A DNA stretch of 64,000 nucleotides, taken from NCBI GenBank assembly GCA_965221795.1, contig OZ244914.1, forward strand, positions 2,294,001 to 2,358,000, in the 5' to 3' direction. Below the pieces are notes generated by a model, which worked only from the letters and a program-made list of their open reading frames with translations, made no database searches and was not told the origin of the DNA. Each line of letters starts with the position of its first letter. Positions within the stretch are counted from its first letter, which is position 1. The translations under genes and the position numbers were made by a program. Of the stretch, positions 36,533 through 46,469 are shown piece after piece. Origin of the DNA: VYFG01 sp965221795 (GTDB lineage Bacteria; Pseudomonadota; Gammaproteobacteria; Arenicellales; Poriferihabitantaceae).

Positions 36533-37045
36533 TCATCGGGATTGCTGCTGGGCTTCGTCCGCGGGTCTTGCACCAGTCTGCAGGTGACCGATCACCGGCC
36601 CCATCGTCTGCCGGTGCCTCAGACACTTCCTCAGCCGCCGCAACTCCCAGGGCTTCACTGTGCCGCTCTCCAGACCCGCGTCGATCATTGCCTTCAGGGT
36701 CTCTTCGCTACCGGATGCCCCGATGCGGTGACGAAACCGCGTCCGGCTGCTCGGGTCGATGGGCGGGCCGTGCGGGAAAGACTCCTCTCCGCAACAGGAT
36801 GAATCGTAGGAATTCTCCACCCAACGCTCCACCACGATCTCGTCGAATCGTTGCCAGTCCATGATCTCGACCAGACCGACCAGTTCATGGCGCAGATCGA
36901 GCCGGTTTTCCAGGCGGGGGTCGGAAAAGATCGTGGGGATCTGTAGAGGCGGGCGGTCTGGGGTGCCTTTGGTGGCCGAAATAGCAAGGAATCGTGAAGG
37001 AGACCAGATCCGGCCATCCGGGTCCCTGCATTCAGGGAATATCAT
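36533..37045 (-). pseudogene. IS5-family transposase remnant
   Basis: Fragments resemble IS5-type transposases: RLENRLDLRHELVGLVEIM, then TRFRHRIGASGSEETLKAMI and the late GPVIGHLQ. The catalytic middle is missing, so only a deleted relic remains. The boundaries are approximate. Confidence 0.5.
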
Positions 37046-37597
37046 CCATTCTATTCAGATAGTTATGACCGTATTTTGAGCTTTTCAGGGTCGACGCTAC
37101 TTGCCTTCGTCATTTTCCGCAGCAATCGGACGGAGGAACCGATCCATGAAACTCACACCAGAGCAGCACGAGCGCATTGCGCCGCTGCTTCCGAGGCTGC
37201 GTACGCACAGAAGCCGCGGCGACTCCGGTATGTCGTGTCGAGGAGTTGCGCCAAACCGTCCATGGCCCGGCGGAGTTGGGGCCACGCGGGCTACCCTTCA
37301 TTCCGATGACTGGATCATGGGTGAATAGACAGGCAGTCTCAGGACAGCAAGACCGTCCCCTTCAGGATCCGGCCTGAGAAGAAAGTCTGCTTGGAAGAAA
37401 ATCCAGGACCCGCAGTGTCCCGGATTGTATCGGATTCCCAGCAATTCGGTGTCGGATCAATCCGCCGGGAAAAGACCCCATTCAGTGATGGAATATTCAG
37501 AGCAACAACAGGCAACAGTCCCGGGCCAAGGTGGGCACGATCAACTGGCGACACCGGTTGATGTCGGCATGGCGGACCACATCTTGGGGGGTTACAG
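37046..37597. other. Mobile-element debris
   Basis: No intact gene. At 37146 (plus) a start MKLTPEQHERIAPLLPR matches the beginning of another IS5-type transposase but degenerates within 20 residues. TTTTCAGGGTCGAC at 37082-37095 recurs in inverted orientation at 10406-10419, perhaps a shared element end. The rest shows nothing. Confidence 0.45.
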
Positions 37598-38692
37598 TTA
37601 ATCTTCGGCAGAGTATAATAGAATTTCGCTCGGTTTTATGCGATAGTCCTCAATTGTTGAGTTCATCGGCAATATCCCTAAATCAATGGCGTGACGTCTC
37701 ATTTCTTTCGTAGTTAGACGTTCCTTCTCTAGCCGGACGTACCCTTTTGCTATGGCCTTACGGCAATACGACGATCCTGCGCAACCATATTGATGGCGTA
37801 ACCTTAAAAAGTGCTCATTATTCCTTTTTATAGCTGAACCAATAACTACGCCAGATCCTGGGGGTAAAGGCTCCATGACCAGATCCTTGACCAGATCCTT
37901 GACAAAAGCCCACCGCTGGCTGTCATCCGACCGCAATAACATGGGTAAACCCAACATGCTAATATCCATGCCAAAACGCAAAACCTTTAGCAGTCCCTCC
38001 TTTTGATCTGAGTTTAGCAGGACATAATTGGAAATGGTGTTCTCTGTGCTCTCCGACATGCTGCCCAGAACCTCATCAATAAACTTTTTTACTAACTCGG
38101 GATTATCTGAATATTCTCCTATTCTTTTGTCTATATATAACGTGCGTGCTTTCAGCCTGAGTTCTTCAAGCTGCTTCGGAGTTGGGGTGAGTTTCAGTGT
38201 TTCTGTTTTGGGGTTGCTAAACGCAACACCACCATCGTTCTTCAACTTCTCCGGTGCTGGTTTGCCAGCAACGTATGGCTCTCCTGCATCAGGCTGATTT
38301 TGCCTTGTCTTGATCCATTTATGGACATCTTCAGAAAAAAGGACCGCCTTGGATGCAAGACGCAAGTATCCACTTAATTTTTGCTTCTTTGCATCATTAA
38401 TGGCTTTGGAATTCTCTTCGACCATTTCCTTGTGGTGCCGTTCAAGGAGTCGATTGAATTCTTGTTTCTGATCATCGTGAGTATCTCGAAAATATGTATC
38501 TTCTAGACTTCTCAACACTCTACCGGTCTCATCTTGCAACTCAGAAAGATACCCCGTCAATCCCGTTGCAAGATTCAACATCTCGACACCGTACTCCGCG
38601 TTCTTTTTACTCACATCTCCATAGTCAAAGGCAACAGAGGCACCACTCCATATCACCATACCCATAAATGCCGCCCGGAAGAATCGCTGCAT
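37598..38692 (-). CDS. Exported protein of unknown function, second gene of a pair
   Basis: A 364-residue protein with a Sec-type signal peptide (MQRFFRAAFMGMVIWSGASVAF). The mature part is predicted mostly helical and charged, with coiled-coil-like stretches (RLLERHHKEMVEENSKAIND, KQLEELRLKARTLYIDKRIG), and a pair of cysteines (YGCAGSSYC) that could form a disulfide outside the cytoplasm. I do not recognise a family. It starts 12 bases after the stop of the 832-residue exported protein, so the two are made together. Base composition is AT-richer than the core genes. Confidence 0.75.
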   Translation of the reverse strand: MQRFFRAAFMGMVIWSGASVAFDYGDVSKKNAEYGVEMLNLATGLTGYLSELQDETGRVLRSLEDTYFRDTHDDQKQEFNRLLERHHKEMVEENSKAINDAKKQKLSGYLRLASKAVLFSEDVHKWIKTRQNQPDAGEPYVAGKPAPEKLKNDGGVAFSNPKTETLKLTPTPKQLEELRLKARTLYIDKRIGEYSDNPELVKKFIDEVLGSMSESTENTISNYVLLNSDQKEGLLKVLRFGMDISMLGLPMLLRSDDSQRWAFVKDLVKDLVMEPLPPGSGVVIGSAIKRNNEHFLRLRHQYGCAGSSYCRKAIAKGYVRLEKERLTTKEMRRHAIDLGILPMNSTIEDYRIKPSEILLYSAED

Positions 38693-38704
38693 GAGGTTTA
38701 CGAG

Positions 38705-41203
38705 CTACTCGGCAAGTGAGTATGGATACCACGAAAAGGAGAGAGATCGGTAGGGTAGCCCCGACAACCCCACCAATTCGTGGCCCAACCTTGCCGACAG
38801 ATTCCACGTCTCCTGCGGTGGATTGTCATCATCTGTCGATGTGCGGACAAGGCGCAATCGTTTTTTGACCTGGTTTAGTGAGTGGAGAACATTAGACTGG
38901 AATAACCGTATGTACTTAGCGCAATCGTAATCGGGCACTCTGTCCTTGCGACAAAGATCTCTTTGCTCCTTCTCGGTTTCAGCATTTGCCACCGACCTCG
39001 CCACCGACCTGTCAAATGACCAAATGTCAGCTTTTTCCATTTCTACGTTTTTGCGCCAATCCTCCCATGCCTCTCGAAGTGTTTCAAGGTGACCATCCAA
39101 CTCGTCACGATAAGGAGGATAACTACCGTCTGACAATCGCTGCACTCTTTGGGGGATTCCTGCCTCCGCTGAGTTTAAGATTTTGTGGCGTGCAGCCTCT
39201 TTTACCTCAGCCACAAACAGTTTCTCACCTTTACGATACTTTAGGTTTGCCAAGTCATCAAGCGCAATCTCTTTCCAGGATGCCACATAGTTTCGAAACC
39301 AGAAGTTGAGTTCACGTAATCCTGATCGGCAGGATAGTCTATTTGATTTTTTATTGCGCATTAGAAATTTGCCAACATGATTGAACACAGGCATCTTCTT
39401 CCCCACCCAACTGTCATACTTTTTCCGGGCGGCCGACACCGCCCTTTGGTTTTCACCCATTAGGGGTTTGTTTTCCACATCAGCGGAGATTTCTACAGGG
39501 AAAAAATCAACTTTCTCTGCAATTCCCTTCTTCTCCAGATCAGGAAGAATATCCAGAACTCTTTCCAATGTCAGACCCTGCCCACCCAGACCACGCGAAT
39601 AGTCCAAGTTTTTAATCCTTTGCTCTACATCTTTTTGCAACGCTCCCAGCTCAGTGACAAGTTCAAGCGTGTTGTCGAGGTTTGTCTTGAGGTTTGCCTT
39701 TAATTCAGTTCTCGAGAAATTGTATTCCGGATATTCCTCCCGCAGTTTGTATTCCTGCCAATCCAGTATCAACCGTTTTATCTCCTGTCTTAACCGCTCT
39801 GATGTATCATTATCCTCCAACTTATCTATCTTTTCGGACAAATCACTTGCACGATCGGAGAGTTTTTGTAGTCTTGAAGTTCCTGTGGAGTGACCGCCGT
39901 TCTGTTCTTGGTATACAAGGCTCCATTGGCCAGCCGACCGTTTATGTTGATTGCCCATCCGCCGGAATTCTTCATACATTGGTCCGGCGGCAATTTTGTA
40001 ATATTCTCTCTCCGAAAAAACATACAGATCTCTTATAACCGGTTCAGAAACGGGATATGAGAGCGGGTTCTCAGATTTCCCCAAGGCTCTAAAATCTACA
40101 AGCTTGCCCATCCCTTCGACAAGAAGAAGAGGGCTTCCTTCATCTGGATGATATCGCACGAATGCCGCTCCCGGCAGGGTAGTGGCGTTCATGTCCAGAT
40201 AGAATCCATCTTGAAGAACTGAAGACGCAGCCATTGAACTTCGTAAGAATAAATGATACTGTATAGTTTGTAGCATCATGGCGTACAGTGCTTTGAGTCG
40301 GTCTTGTTTCTTTGCCTCATCCTCCTGATGCGACAAATACTTAGCAAGTTTTAAGGTTGTTTTTGTTGGTTCCTCGTATTCAGTGATTGTTCCCGCTTCA
40401 CACTCTATTGACCCGCTTGATCTTCCGATTTCCCGAATAGTCGGGGTGGTTGTAAGTCCCTTTTCCAATTGCGTCTGATAGTCTTCTGACAGTTCATCGT
40501 ACATAGATACCCGTAGCTCATGCGCTGTCTTCAATTGTTTCAGATACCTGTTCATCAGGGTACCTGGATTCGGGAGCAACTGGCTACGCAATTTGGACAC
40601 TATCGGTGTCAAGTGTTTCTCTCTCTCTATATTCAGAATTTCCGGTTCGTTGGCAAATCTTATGGCAATCAGTGCATCAAGCACATAAAGCGTGGGAATG
40701 AGGTGCAAGACAACATCGGCTGAACCAGAATTCAAAACACTGACTCTCTGAAGAAAGTCATCGACTTGATTCTGAAATTTACCCAGTGTATCGGGGTTTT
40801 CAACCTTATCGGTTGCGTGTTGCTCTTTGATGGATTTCAAAGCCAACTCAATATTCCGGATTGAGGCGGAAAGCTGCTTGGCATGATTTGAGTCGAATAC
40901 TGAATTCAACGCTTTTTTAACTTCTTCGTGATCCACTTTTCCATAAATAGACAAAAGGAGTTCATGCTGCGCTTCCAATCGGTTGGCTAAAAGAACCAAC
41001 ATCTCATTGTTTCGTCTAACCTGGCCGAAGACAGGGTCGGTTCCACTTCTGGAGAGATCCATGATGGCGGCTAGCATGTTTAGAGCACCTGCAGCAAGAT
41101 AAAATGTCGACACAGGTTCAGCTGATGATTGGCGAATGGGTGCAACCGCCACCATTGAAGTTAGTACAATCACAAAAATTGGGTATCTTAGATTCAAGGT
41201 CAT
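38705..41203 (-). CDS. Large exported protein of unknown function, first gene of a pair
   Basis: An 832-residue protein. The ATG at 41203 gives a signal peptide (MTLNLRYPIFVIVLTSMV ... QSSA); the frame is open further upstream to 41296, but that extension would bury the signal. The N-terminal mature part (TFYLAAGALNMLAAIMDL, RRNNEMLVLLANRLEAQHEL) and the middle (SDRASDLSEKIDKLEDND) look strongly helical. A CRKDRVPDYDCAKY pair could be a disulfide. No enzyme motif is seen. Together with the 364-residue partner it is a two-component periplasmic or secreted system in the middle of the defence island. Confidence 0.75.
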   Translation of the reverse strand: MTLNLRYPIFVIVLTSMVAVAPIRQSSAEPVSTFYLAAGALNMLAAIMDLSRSGTDPVFGQVRRNNEMLVLLANRLEAQHELLLSIYGKVDHEEVKKALNSVFDSNHAKQLSASIRNIELALKSIKEQHATDKVENPDTLGKFQNQVDDFLQRVSVLNSGSADVVLHLIPTLYVLDALIAIRFANEPEILNIEREKHLTPIVSKLRSQLLPNPGTLMNRYLKQLKTAHELRVSMYDELSEDYQTQLEKGLTTTPTIREIGRSSGSIECEAGTITEYEEPTKTTLKLAKYLSHQEDEAKKQDRLKALYAMMLQTIQYHLFLRSSMAASSVLQDGFYLDMNATTLPGAAFVRYHPDEGSPLLLVEGMGKLVDFRALGKSENPLSYPVSEPVIRDLYVFSEREYYKIAAGPMYEEFRRMGNQHKRSAGQWSLVYQEQNGGHSTGTSRLQKLSDRASDLSEKIDKLEDNDTSERLRQEIKRLILDWQEYKLREEYPEYNFSRTELKANLKTNLDNTLELVTELGALQKDVEQRIKNLDYSRGLGGQGLTLERVLDILPDLEKKGIAEKVDFFPVEISADVENKPLMGENQRAVSAARKKYDSWVGKKMPVFNHVGKFLMRNKKSNRLSCRSGLRELNFWFRNYVASWKEIALDDLANLKYRKGEKLFVAEVKEAARHKILNSAEAGIPQRVQRLSDGSYPPYRDELDGHLETLREAWEDWRKNVEMEKADIWSFDRSVARSVANAETEKEQRDLCRKDRVPDYDCAKYIRLFQSNVLHSLNQVKKRLRLVRTSTDDDNPPQETWNLSARLGHELVGLSGLPYRSLSFSWYPYSLAE

Positions 41204-41572
41204 CAATTTGGAATCACCCGATTTGTGACGAGCATGGGGTCTCCGTCCAGGCGGTGTGTCGTGCAGCCAGTTTAGCAGAAGGGCCGGGGCGTGCAAAGAG
41301 GTAGGGCGGCTTGGGTTGGTGCTGCGCCCCGCGACCGCTCAGAACTTCAGGTAAAAACAGCCAGTGGACCCGGGAGACCGATTCTGTCGCCCAATTCTGC
41401 AAACTGGCTCTCCGACGTTGGAACATACCGAAATTCCGCAGTGCGTCCTTGATCGACGGCCCGCCATAGCGGGATTCCGTATGTGTACCGGAGTTGCCTG
41501 TCCGGTCCGGTTGTAGTACAATCCTGGGAACAGTTTTGACAGATTGTCTAAAAACCACACAGCACTTGCCGG
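41204..41572. other. Divergent intergenic region
   Basis: These 369 bases separate the exported-protein operon (minus) from the EcoRII-like R-M operon (plus) and should hold both promoters. No clear boxes, repeats or small genes can be supported. Confidence 0.5.
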
Positions 41573-42832
41573 TTGGACAGGACCCGCGACAACGAATTTT
41601 CCGAACTGATGGATCGTGCCGGGCTGGGAATCGCCGAAACGGCCGCTCTTCTCGGGGTCCATGACCGGACGGTGCGGCGCTACCGGAACGGCGAGGCCCG
41701 GCGCATCAACCGGTTGAAGATCGAGAGACTGCGGGCGATCGCAAATGGACGATGCGCTGGCCGCCGGGACTGGGGATTCCGCTTTATTGACCTCTTTGCA
41801 GGAATTGGAGGCTTGAGGCGGCCATTCGAGGGCATCGGCGGACGCTGTGTGTTCACCTCCGAGTGGGACCGCTTCTGCAAGGAAACCTACACGGCGAATT
41901 TTCCGGAGCCCGCGGACAGCGAGCATGAATATGTCGGCGACATCCGCCCCTATGCAGCGGACCCGGCGCTGGTCCCCTCCCATGAGGTCCTGCTGGCGGG
42001 ATTTCCCTGCCAGCCGTTCTCGATCGCGGGAGTGTCCAAGAAGAATGCCCTTGGACGGCCCCACGGCTTCCTGTGTGATACCCAGGGAACCCTGTTCTAC
42101 GATCTGGCCAAAATCCTGCGCCATCACCGGCCACCGGCATTTGTGCTCGAGAATGTCCGGAATCTGGAGCGGCATGACGGCGGCCGGACCTTCGCCACGA
42201 TCATGCATGTGCTCCGGGAGGAACTCGGCTACCGCGTAAGCACCCGCGTGATTGATTCGTCCCCCTGGGTACCGCAGAAGCGGGAGCGGATATTCATCGT
42301 GGGTTTCCGGCAGCAGACCGACTTCGATTTCGGGGAACTGGCGGTGCCGGTCGGTCCGGGGCCCACGCTGGGGTCGATTCTCGAACCGAAGGTCGATCCG
42401 AAGTACACACTGACCGCCCATCTGTGGAATTACCTGAAGGCATACAAGAAGAAGCACAGCCAGGCCGGCAACGGCTTCGGCTTTTCCCTGTTTGGCCCGG
42501 AGGATGTCAGCCGCACCCTCTCGGCCCGCTACTACAAGGACGGTTCGGAGATCCTGATCCGGCAGTACAGAAAACGACCGAGAAGACTGACACCGCGGGA
42601 ATGCGCACGCCTGATGGGGTTCGAGAAGCCCGGAGAAGAGGAATTCCGGATCCCGGTATCCGACACGCAGGCGTACCGCCAGTTCGGCAACGCCGTGGTG
42701 GTGCCGGCAGTCCGTGCGGTGGCCCAGCTCATGAAACCCCACATCGTGGAGTTCCTCGCCCGGGAAGACCGGATCCCTCTGGCCATCAGGCAGGCCGAGA
42801 TCCCGTTTGCCGAACCGGCCATTACGGGTTGA
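41573..42832 (+). CDS. Dcm/M.EcoRII-like C5 cytosine methyltransferase
   Basis: Methylates cytosine, most likely the inner C of CCWGG, judging by similarity to Dcm and the EcoRII-like nuclease downstream. An N-terminal helix-turn-helix (GIAETAALLGVHDRTVRRY) may bind DNA or autoregulate. Catalytic motifs are FIDLFAGIGG (I), LLAGFPCQPFSIAG with Cys146 (IV), FVLENVRNL (VI), PQKRERIFIVGF (VIII) and FGNAVVVPAV (X). The start is uncertain: TTG 41573 gives the full N-terminus, ATG 41609 is an alternative. Vsr follows after 3 bases. Confidence 0.9.
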   Translation: MDRTRDNEFSELMDRAGLGIAETAALLGVHDRTVRRYRNGEARRINRLKIERLRAIANGRCAGRRDWGFRFIDLFAGIGGLRRPFEGIGGRCVFTSEWDRFCKETYTANFPEPADSEHEYVGDIRPYAADPALVPSHEVLLAGFPCQPFSIAGVSKKNALGRPHGFLCDTQGTLFYDLAKILRHHRPPAFVLENVRNLERHDGGRTFATIMHVLREELGYRVSTRVIDSSPWVPQKRERIFIVGFRQQTDFDFGELAVPVGPGPTLGSILEPKVDPKYTLTAHLWNYLKAYKKKHSQAGNGFGFSLFGPEDVSRTLSARYYKDGSEILIRQYRKRPRRLTPRECARLMGFEKPGEEEFRIPVSDTQAYRQFGNAVVVPAVRAVAQLMKPHIVEFLAREDRIPLAIRQAEIPFAEPAITG

Positions 42833-42835
42833 CCG

Positions 42836-43309
42836 GTGCCCGCAGACGCCGTGACCCCCGAGGTCCGGAGCCGGATGATGGCCGGAATCCGGGGAAGGAA
42901 CACCAAACCTGAACGGGTAGTTCGGTCGATGCTGCACCGCCGGGGATTCCGGTTCCGGCTCCATCGCCGCGACCTGCCGGGAAAGCCCGATCTCGTGTTC
43001 CCGAAGCACCGGGCGATCATTCTCATTCACGGCTGCTTCTGGCACGGTCATGGGTGCCACCTGTTCCGCTGGCCGAAGACCCGGGAGGAGTTCTGGAAGG
43101 AGAAGATCAATGCAAATATTGCTCTTGACCGGAGGCAATACTCGGCCCTGCGTGATGCCGGCTGGCGCGTGGCCACGATCTGGGAATGCGCGTTGAAGGG
43201 GCGTCACCGGTTACCGATTGAGACGGTCGCGGCGGCCTGTACCGGATGGCTGCTGTCGGATGAAGACGAACTGGGGGTGAGGGGAGATGAAACACGGCCA
43301 GTTGCGTGA
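42836..43309 (+). CDS. vsr: Very short patch repair endonuclease
   Basis: Nicks beside T:G mismatches created by deamination of 5-methylcytosine at Dcm-type sites. The 157 residues include RSRMMAGIRGRNTKPERVVR at the start, KPDLVFPKHRAIILIHGCFWHGHGC holding the catalytic Asp and zinc ligands, and the closing WRVATIWECAL. It is directly behind the methylase and overlaps the EcoRII-like gene by 23 bases, the expected partnership. Confidence 0.95.
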   Translation: MPADAVTPEVRSRMMAGIRGRNTKPERVVRSMLHRRGFRFRLHRRDLPGKPDLVFPKHRAIILIHGCFWHGHGCHLFRWPKTREEFWKEKINANIALDRRQYSALRDAGWRVATIWECALKGRHRLPIETVAAACTGWLLSDEDELGVRGDETRPVA

Positions 43310-44549
43310 TCATTTTGTCGGGGTCGGCGTCAAGCGCCTGTCCGGTGTCGATGCGGATTCTGCAAAATCGAACCAGCACGAAATCGGCACCACCCGGGCG
43401 ATGCGTGACAACTTCCTCGGCGAGACCCACGAACAACGATATACGGTCCGGTATCTCTGGCTGGGCGGTGACCGGGAGGGGTTCTCCGTCGAGGGCACCG
43501 CCACCCATTACGATGCGCGCATCCATACCGCCGGCAGGACGGAGTGGCGTCTGTACTATCCCTCCAACGCGGTCACCGAAGCCATGCGGGAAGGGGATAC
43601 CCTGTTTCTGGCCAGGCACCACGACGAGCAGCTGTATTTCATCGTGGCACCGGAAGGCTCGACCAGCGAGTACCAGTTGCGGTGGCTGTTCGGGGTGGAG
43701 CCCGGGGGGACGTCCTTTGTCTCCAGGGAATTTCCGGAAGACGGCCCCGAACTGGACTTCGCGGCCCGTTACATCCTGGATGAGATCGGCATCGGGACCG
43801 AGGACCCGGATGCCGACGGGCTGGACGAAATCACGGAGGCGTTACCGCTGACGTTTCCGAGTACCGCCAATTTCTCCCGTCTGGCCCGCGACTCACTGCC
43901 TGAGGTGCGGGCCGAGGAGGATCCCGATGCGGCCCTGCTGTGGTGGCTGACCCGGGAGGAGGCGTTGTTCCGCCGTCTGGAGAAACGCATCGTCTCCAAA
44001 CGTCTGGCCGAGGGGTTTGCCAACGGCGACGGGGTGGATGTGGACGGGTTCATCGACTATTCGCTCAGCGTCCAGAACCGGCGCAAGTCCCGCATGGGCT
44101 ATGCCCTGGAAAATCATCTGGAGGCGGTATTTCGAGCCTTCGATATTGCATATGACCGGGGCCAGGTCACGGAGAACCGCCACCGGCCCGATTTTCTGTT
44201 CCCGAGCGTGGCCGCCTATCATGCGGCACCTGCCACCGGGGCCACCAATCTGGCCATGCTCGGGGCCAAGTCATCGTGCAAGGAACGCTGGCGACAGGTA
44301 TTGGCGGAGGCCGACAAGATCCCCAGGAAACACCTTCTGACCCTGGAGCCGGGAATCTCGGAACCCCAGACGGAACAGATGGAGGCGTCAAACCTGCAGC
44401 TGGTGGTGCCCCGGGGCATTCAGGGCAGCTACACGGCGGCACAGCGGGCATGGCTCTGGAATCTGGGGCGCTTCGTCGAACATATCAAACGGGGTAGTCG
44501 TGAAGGATCAATGCAAGCATCAAGAAAGTTGGTCAGCCGTAACGAGTAG
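43287..44549 (+). CDS. EcoRII-like Type IIE restriction endonuclease
   Basis: A 420-residue nuclease resembling EcoRII (404 residues), which cuts before CCWGG and needs two sites. The N-terminal effector-binding domain (TRAMRDNFLGETHEQRYTVR) precedes the catalytic domain with GYALENHLEAVF and RPDFLFPS, then AKSSCKERWRQVLAEADKI, the PD-(D/E)xK-type site. The ATG at 43287 is preceded by GGGGAG. With the upstream methylase and Vsr it forms a complete R-M operon. Confidence 0.92.
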   Translation: MKHGQLRDHFVGVGVKRLSGVDADSAKSNQHEIGTTRAMRDNFLGETHEQRYTVRYLWLGGDREGFSVEGTATHYDARIHTAGRTEWRLYYPSNAVTEAMREGDTLFLARHHDEQLYFIVAPEGSTSEYQLRWLFGVEPGGTSFVSREFPEDGPELDFAARYILDEIGIGTEDPDADGLDEITEALPLTFPSTANFSRLARDSLPEVRAEEDPDAALLWWLTREEALFRRLEKRIVSKRLAEGFANGDGVDVDGFIDYSLSVQNRRKSRMGYALENHLEAVFRAFDIAYDRGQVTENRHRPDFLFPSVAAYHAAPATGATNLAMLGAKSSCKERWRQVLAEADKIPRKHLLTLEPGISEPQTEQMEASNLQLVVPRGIQGSYTAAQRAWLWNLGRFVEHIKRGSREGSMQASRKLVSRNE

Positions 44550-44849
44550 CGCAATAGCGGCTGTTGATCGGGGATTTTCAGGGAGAATGAAGATGGTGGA
44601 CACAGAAACGACAGGGTTTTCTCAGGGCCTTCTCGCGCTTCGACTAGCTTGATGTCCTGTTCCTCCGATTCATCATCTTTGCGCTGATCGTCGATGCACT
44701 ACGTAATGTTAACAGGCCTTAGTCTCATCCGGACGCACGGAGTCTCAGCGATGCGGGTTGCTCGCGGACAATCCAAGTCCGTTCTCAAATAATTCGAGTG
44801 GGAATTTCATCCGCGATGCTCTCAAGCCGCTACCCCTACAAACCTTCCG
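44550..44849. other. 300-base intergenic gap
   Basis: Lies between the EcoRII-like operon and the ATPase gene. I see no gene, repeat or convincing terminator in it. Confidence 0.5.
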
Positions 44850-46469
44850 ATGGGAACACATATGCATATCACCGCCCTGCGAATAAAGAATGGCTACAAG
44901 TGCTTTCACGATCTGACCATTGATTTGAGAGATAACCCGGCCCGTATCATTGCATTGGTCGGCCCCAATGGGTGCGGAAAAAGCAGCGTGCTGGACGCCA
45001 TGCTGTTTCACGCGAATGCTCACGAACAACTCGGAGAAGGGAGCCCCCGAGGGCACAGCTATCATTCGATGATTGGCAGACAAACTGGGCACGATGATAT
45101 CGAGATACAATTCACCACGGGACGCTTCGGTGATGTCTTTGAATCAAAAATGGCCACGGGGAACTCCAATACCATTTTCGCGTTTCGCAGTTCATACCGC
45201 TACAACAGCGATCTTAGAATTAAGGAAACCAAGGAAGTTCCGGAAATCAAGCTGAATTCCTATGGTGCGAGCGACGCGTCGAGCCTCGACGAAAAAATGG
45301 AGGGCAACTACCGCCGCCTGCTCGCCCACTACAATGAATATCGCGACGCTAACGATCTCAAGCCGAGTGTGGCCAGAAGTCGCATTATTGGGCAACTGAA
45401 CGACTCGATCAGAAACTGCCTGGATCTTGAGATTTCCGGGCTGGGGAACGTGGAAAACGGGCAGGGCACCCTTTACTTCAGCAAGCCGGGCCATCCGCAT
45501 GAATTCGAATTCAACGTACTGTCTTCCGGGGAGAAGGAAGTCGTTGACCTTTTGCTCGACCTTTACCTTCGCAGGAATGATTACAGTGATTCCATCTTTC
45601 TGTTTGATGAACCGGAACTTCATATCAGCACGGCCATACAGGGTAACCTACTCGTTGAAATTGACCGCCTTGTCGGACCAAATTGTCAAATCTGGCTTAC
45701 GACGCACAGCATCGGTTTCCTGAGGGCCTTGCAGACAAAAATACAGAACAACTGCCAGATCATCCATTTTCGCCCTGAGCTAAATCTGGCCGCGGAAGCA
45801 CATACTCTGACCCCGACGGAAATCAGTTCCGGGACATGGCGAAGTCTGTTCAAGATCGCGTTGGATGATCTGGCCCATCTCGTCAGCCCCTCAACCATTA
45901 TCTACTGTGAAGGAAGAGCCGAACCCGGGTCTGAAAGGGAGGAAAAAGGCCTTGATGCCCAAGTCTTCAACAACATTTTTGCGAAAACTCACTCAGACGC
46001 ATTCTTCGTTTCAAGCGGTGGTAACACCGAACTTGATGAGCGGAGTCAGATCGCGATAGCGATCCTTGGCAAGGTGTTCCCGGATGTAGAGATTTGGGTG
46101 CTCAAAGACAGGGATATGGCGTCAGGGCGCGATACAAATAAACACACTCGTCAAGTCTACCTCAATACCAATCCTGAGAATCACCGCGTTCTCAGGCGGC
46201 GGGAGATAGAGAATTATCTCTACGACAAAGACGTACTAAAAGCGTACTGCGCCGCGGCCGGCCTATCCTTTGACGAAGCAGCCTATGATGACTTCGTGAA
46301 TGACATCGACAATCAGAACCTCAAAGACCATACAAACCGGATCAGGAATTTCTGTGGTATAGAAACCAGCATAAACGCCAACAAGTTCAAGGTTTTACTT
46401 TCCAAACACCTAGCCCCCGAAATGGCGGTTTTTAAGGAACTAACGGAGTGTATCTTTGACCGCCGCTGA
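44850..46469 (+). CDS. AAA ATPase with C-terminal TOPRIM/DUF4435-like domain (OLD or PARIS-like)
   Basis: A 539-residue protein. The ATPase half has Walker A ALVGPNGCGKSS (36-46), the signature LSSGEKEVVDLLL, Walker B IFLFDEPELHIS and the H-loop TTHSIGFL. From about residue 345 there is a TOPRIM-like nuclease region: STIIYCEGRAEP (Glu), FFVSSGGNTEL, WVLKDRDMA (acidic pair) and RREIENYLYDKDVL, which resembles DUF4435, the domain of the AriB effector. Single-chain ATPase-TOPRIM proteins are phage-defence factors (OLD, fused PARIS). ATG 44862 is a possible alternative start. Confidence 0.8.
   Translation: MGTHMHITALRIKNGYKCFHDLTIDLRDNPARIIALVGPNGCGKSSVLDAMLFHANAHEQLGEGSPRGHSYHSMIGRQTGHDDIEIQFTTGRFGDVFESKMATGNSNTIFAFRSSYRYNSDLRIKETKEVPEIKLNSYGASDASSLDEKMEGNYRRLLAHYNEYRDANDLKPSVARSRIIGQLNDSIRNCLDLEISGLGNVENGQGTLYFSKPGHPHEFEFNVLSSGEKEVVDLLLDLYLRRNDYSDSIFLFDEPELHISTAIQGNLLVEIDRLVGPNCQIWLTTHSIGFLRALQTKIQNNCQIIHFRPELNLAAEAHTLTPTEISSGTWRSLFKIALDDLAHLVSPSTIIYCEGRAEPGSEREEKGLDAQVFNNIFAKTHSDAFFVSSGGNTELDERSQIAIAILGKVFPDVEIWVLKDRDMASGRDTNKHTRQVYLNTNPENHRVLRRREIENYLYDKDVLKAYCAAAGLSFDEAAYDDFVNDIDNQNLKDHTNRIRNFCGIETSINANKFKVLLSKHLAPEMAVFKELTECIFDRR

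Noticed and set aside
41214..41558. Minus-strand frame upstream of the large exported protein as a transposase fragment
   Set aside because: A few residues recall transposases, but there is no convincing motif and it covers the expected divergent promoter region.
41339..43207. A 622-codon open frame on the minus strand across the Dcm and vsr genes
   Set aside because: It is the mirror of two well-supported plus-strand genes in GC-rich DNA and has no family similarity.
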